Part shown: in pieces, positions 15,687-17,679 of the stretch
How positions within the stretch are numbered: position 1 is the first letter of the stretch
Layout of the letters: each line of letters starts with the position of its first letter
Assembly (NCBI GenBank): GCA_030374735.1
Contig: JASCIV010000519.1
Coordinates: 1 to 17,679, forward strand
Source: Gracilaria caudata
Lineage: Eukaryota > Rhodophyta > Florideophyceae > Gracilariales > Gracilariaceae
Direction of reading: 5' to 3'
Length of the DNA stretch: 17,679 nucleotides
Program-made: the position numbers and the translations under genes
The notes under the pieces: generated by a model
Databases searched by the model: none
What the model saw: only the letters and a program-made list of their open reading frames with translations
What the model was told of the DNA's origin: nothing

Positions 15687-15900
15687 ACCGCGGTTGGAAA
15701 CCGCGGTCTCTGCGAGAGTCACAGAGGCGGGACGGATACATCTACAGTACCTTTGCAACATTATGCTTGGGTGGTGCATCCGGGTGGGACGGCCGCAGGG
15801 TGGCATGCGTTCTCGCGGCGGCTCCGCCGAACGCTCCACCAGGCGTTATCGGCGACCGAAGGTGTCAAGACCTTCGTGACCGTCACGCAGTGACACGGTC
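15687..15900. other. Cluster of hairpins, possible structured RNA
   Basis: Five hairpins lie within 214 bases. ACCGCGGTT (15687-15695) pairs with AACCGCGGT (15699-15707). CTCTG (15708-15712) pairs with CAGAG (15722-15726). GCGTT and CGGCG (15807-15820) pair with CGCCG and AACGC (15825-15834). CGAAGGT (15857-15863) pairs with ACCTTCG (15870-15876). GACCGTCAC (15878-15886) pairs with GTGACACGGTC (15890-15900) with a 2-base bulge. No known RNA family signature (tRNA boxes, 5S, U6, SRP) is apparent. The strand is unknown. Confidence 0.4.
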
Positions 15901-16159
15901 TGGAGGGTGAATTTGCGTTTCTGTACAGGATGGTTTACAGCAGTATACAAGTCAAAGCCTGACGCATGACTCAACGAACTCGACCATCATGTGAGGCACG
16001 CCGGACTTCATTCTACGGAAGGCTGTTTGATGGTATAAACATGGTAGACTATAAAAGAGTTGAGATACGGTACAGAGGACCACGCAAGAGCGCCGGAGTT
16101 GTTCAGTTGTTTCCATACAGACATGCCTCTCAAAGTGCCCCGATTGCACCCCCAAAAGG

Positions 16160-16330
16160 TCATTTCTGCTCCACTCCGTCCCTCACGTTTGTTCCGGAAG
16201 CACACACTTCCTCATAATCATCGCAGAACTTAAGCATCACGTTCGCTTGACCAGGTTCTTCCGTCAATTTTTCCACGCAACGGTCGAATGCGAGCGAAAC
16301 CTGGGAACCGGCCTGCGTCAGAGAACTCAT
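16160..16330 (-). CDS. Small protein or first exon, 56 residues
   Basis: I do not recognise it. The start is an ATG in good context (ACCATGA) at 16328-16330. A 9-codon extension to an ATG at 16357 is possible. The text is protein-like (MSSLTQAGSQVSLAFDRCVE, then NVMLKFCDDYEEVCASGTN) and then turns into a less natural tail before the stop. AAC|GTGAGG at 16187-16181 is a good donor. Two acceptors keep the frame: after TTTTATAG at 16049, or after GAATGAAG at 16006. The latter would add 17 residues and a stop at 15952-15954. The unspliced and spliced forms cannot be separated from sequence alone. Confidence 0.33.
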   Translation of the reverse strand: MSSLTQAGSQVSLAFDRCVEKLTEEPGQANVMLKFCDDYEEVCASGTNVRDGVEQK

Positions 16331-16357
16331 GGTTGTTAACCGCCTAAAGTGCGGCAT

Positions 16358-17600
16358 TTACTGTCTTTCTTTGAGCCATGAATTATGAATTGAATGCAAT
16401 TATTGTACCCAACGACCGAGTACAAGTGCTCTGCTGATATGTCTGTCAATGAAGGCAGAGTAGACGTTCTGTGTCACACAATCGGATGCATAGCTCATGC
16501 AATGAAGCACAGTTGCTTCATTTTTGGGAACATATGCAAGAAGCGGATGCTAAACTGTGGTCACAGATGCTTCATCGTACAGACGTTTCGAAGCACTTTC
16601 AAAACGAATGCAACTGCGCGCAGCGCAAGTGCGGCACCAAGCCGCGCGTCCATTGGCTGCGTGAAAAGCTTACAGTTCTCGCCACTGACAAGCTGCGCTG
16701 CACAATATGCGCGCCGGAGTTGCGGAGTGGCTGGGCGGCGGTTTGCGCTCTCCATGACACGTCTGCCAGCACAGCACGTGCGCGTTGCTGGCGTTTGCGA
16801 ACCAAGTTTTCACATTTCAACTCCAAGTCGAAATGTATTTCAAAAAGCCGAATTGACACATCGGGCACGTGGAACACGTATATGCGCAGCGCAAGTTTCC
16901 ACGCGTCGGCGCAACGCGCGCGCTGCGGGGTGGTCTCAACAAGGGCACTGCGCACCGCCCGTGTATCTACTGGTACGAAGGTAGCAGATCTCTCCGCAAC
17001 CGGATGCGTCGTCGACGTCGCCTCCACCTTCGGCGTCAGCACATATCGCGAGCATGATCACGCGCGCAACGGGTCTTTACTGGGAGCTCGCTTGTCGACG
17101 ACCGCAATGACGCTCCGCACGGCGCAGTGGCTGGGAAGAGCCGGCGCAGTGCGCGTACAGAAGCGAGGCTGCAGCCGCCGTTGTCGCGGCACCGCTTCCT
17201 AGCACCCGGCGTGATTTGGCGTGCACCCCCCACGCGCTTTTTCTAAGTAGCGTCGCAAGCACCTCGTACTCACCCGCCTGTCGTACGCAGCTGCGCCTTG
17301 CGCGGCCTTGCGCGGCCTCGCGCGGAACATGAGCGTTGGCTTGCTGCCGCCACGGACGGATTAACCGCTGCCGCTGTAGGCTGAAGTACAACTCTTTCAA
17401 GTGCTAGCATTACCGTATTGTACTGAGAGGAGAACGACGCGGGTTCTGCGGCGCAGCAACGGCGGTGGCGATCGCCGGACATGACGATCGCCAGAAAAAG
17501 TCGTTCGATATCAAGAACGCCGCCGGCGCTCTTTAGATCTCCAATCCACTCACTCCCGTTCAAAATAATTCATCTTCTTCGAGCCTCGAAATCCTAGTAA
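16358..17600. other. GC-rich stretch with overlapping open frames, no supported gene
   Basis: Several frames are open on both strands between 16400 and 17560 (up to about 240 codons), but they overlap one another, have Arg/Ala/Ser/Cys-rich composition expected from CG-rich words, and show no domain or signal. The longest + frame only has an ATG at 16486. At 17296-17325 the 10-mer CCTTGCGCGG is repeated three times, the last with one change. A - frame around 17400-17565 reads somewhat protein-like (SEWIGDLKSAGGVLDIERLF) but lacks a start. Confidence 0.4.
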
Positions 17601-17606
17601 CATACA

Positions 17607-17679
17607 GGGGGGGGTCACGATATAGTGCCGAGTTTATTAGTGCCGGCTCCAATATAGTGCTACCCCAATCGCCATGGCA
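17607..17679. repeat. G8 run followed by three AGTGC repeats, possible element end
   Basis: A run of eight G at 17607-17614 is followed by ATATAGTGCCG (17620-17630), TTAGTGCCGG (17638-17647) and ATATAGTGC (17652-17660). Short spaced repeats next to a G run can mark the terminus of a DNA transposon. The window ends before this can be judged. Confidence 0.35.

Noticed and set aside
15579..15910. Two overlapping + frames of 104 codons each
   Set aside because: They coincide with the hairpin cluster. Paired GC-rich arms create open frames on all strands, and neither has protein features.
16394..17202. Three mutually overlapping frames of 147-243 codons
   Set aside because: They compete for the same DNA, have compositional amino acid content only, and the longest one depends on a GTG start, which is implausible in a eukaryote.
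1..17679. tRNA, 5S rRNA or spliceosomal RNA genes
   Set aside because: I looked for B-box words (GGTTCGANNCC) and for conserved family cores on both strands by eye and found none. A covariance-model scan was not possible.

Overview
The window is nuclear DNA from a eukaryote. It carries a decayed Ty1/copia retrotransposon, a pogo-like DNA transposon of the CENP-B/Tigger kind, AATAAA-type signals behind several genes, TATA-like boxes before others, and genes that are intronless or have one short intron. There is no bacterial operon structure and no Shine-Dalgarno pattern. The compact genes, abundant transposons, mixed base composition and glycine-rich secreted protein would fit an alga (a red alga is my first guess) or a stramenopile, but the sequence alone does not settle this.

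Region by region: 1-355 is non-coding, with a hairpin and short GC-rich repeats. 360-3500 is the pol part of a dead copia element on the + strand: protease, integrase, reverse transcriptase and RNase H domains in order, broken by in-frame stops, two frameshifts and a deletion. A polypurine tract at 3461-3467 marks the likely start of the 3' LTR remnant. 3707-4430 holds two hairpins and then about 16 GC-rich palindromes spaced near 43 bp. 4616-5056 (-) is a 146-residue acidic protein of unknown function. 5530-5868 (+) may encode a small membrane protein behind a long CT-rich leader. 6060-8107 is an intact 2,048-bp transposon with 25-bp terminal inverted repeats, TTA on both sides, subterminal repeats and a full 540-residue DDD transposase on the - strand. 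8198-8328 is a small inverted-repeat element.

The right half carries three surface or secreted protein genes. 9167-10542 (-) is a three-pass membrane protein with a cysteine-rich ectodomain, probably with one 239-bp intron. 11780-12325 (+) is a small secreted six-cysteine protein with a clear TATA box. 13181-14680 (-) is a 499-residue secreted protein made almost entirely of GGX triplets in 30-residue repeats. Between and beyond them lie short reading frames of uncertain status, a cluster of hairpins at 15687-15900, and a GC-rich stretch at 16600-17350 where several frames are open by composition only.

The surface genes do not form a recognised pathway. Their common theme is the cell exterior. 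The most unusual features are the transposon with its phased palindromes, the glycine-rich repeat protein whose antisense strand is also fully open, and the GC palindrome array.
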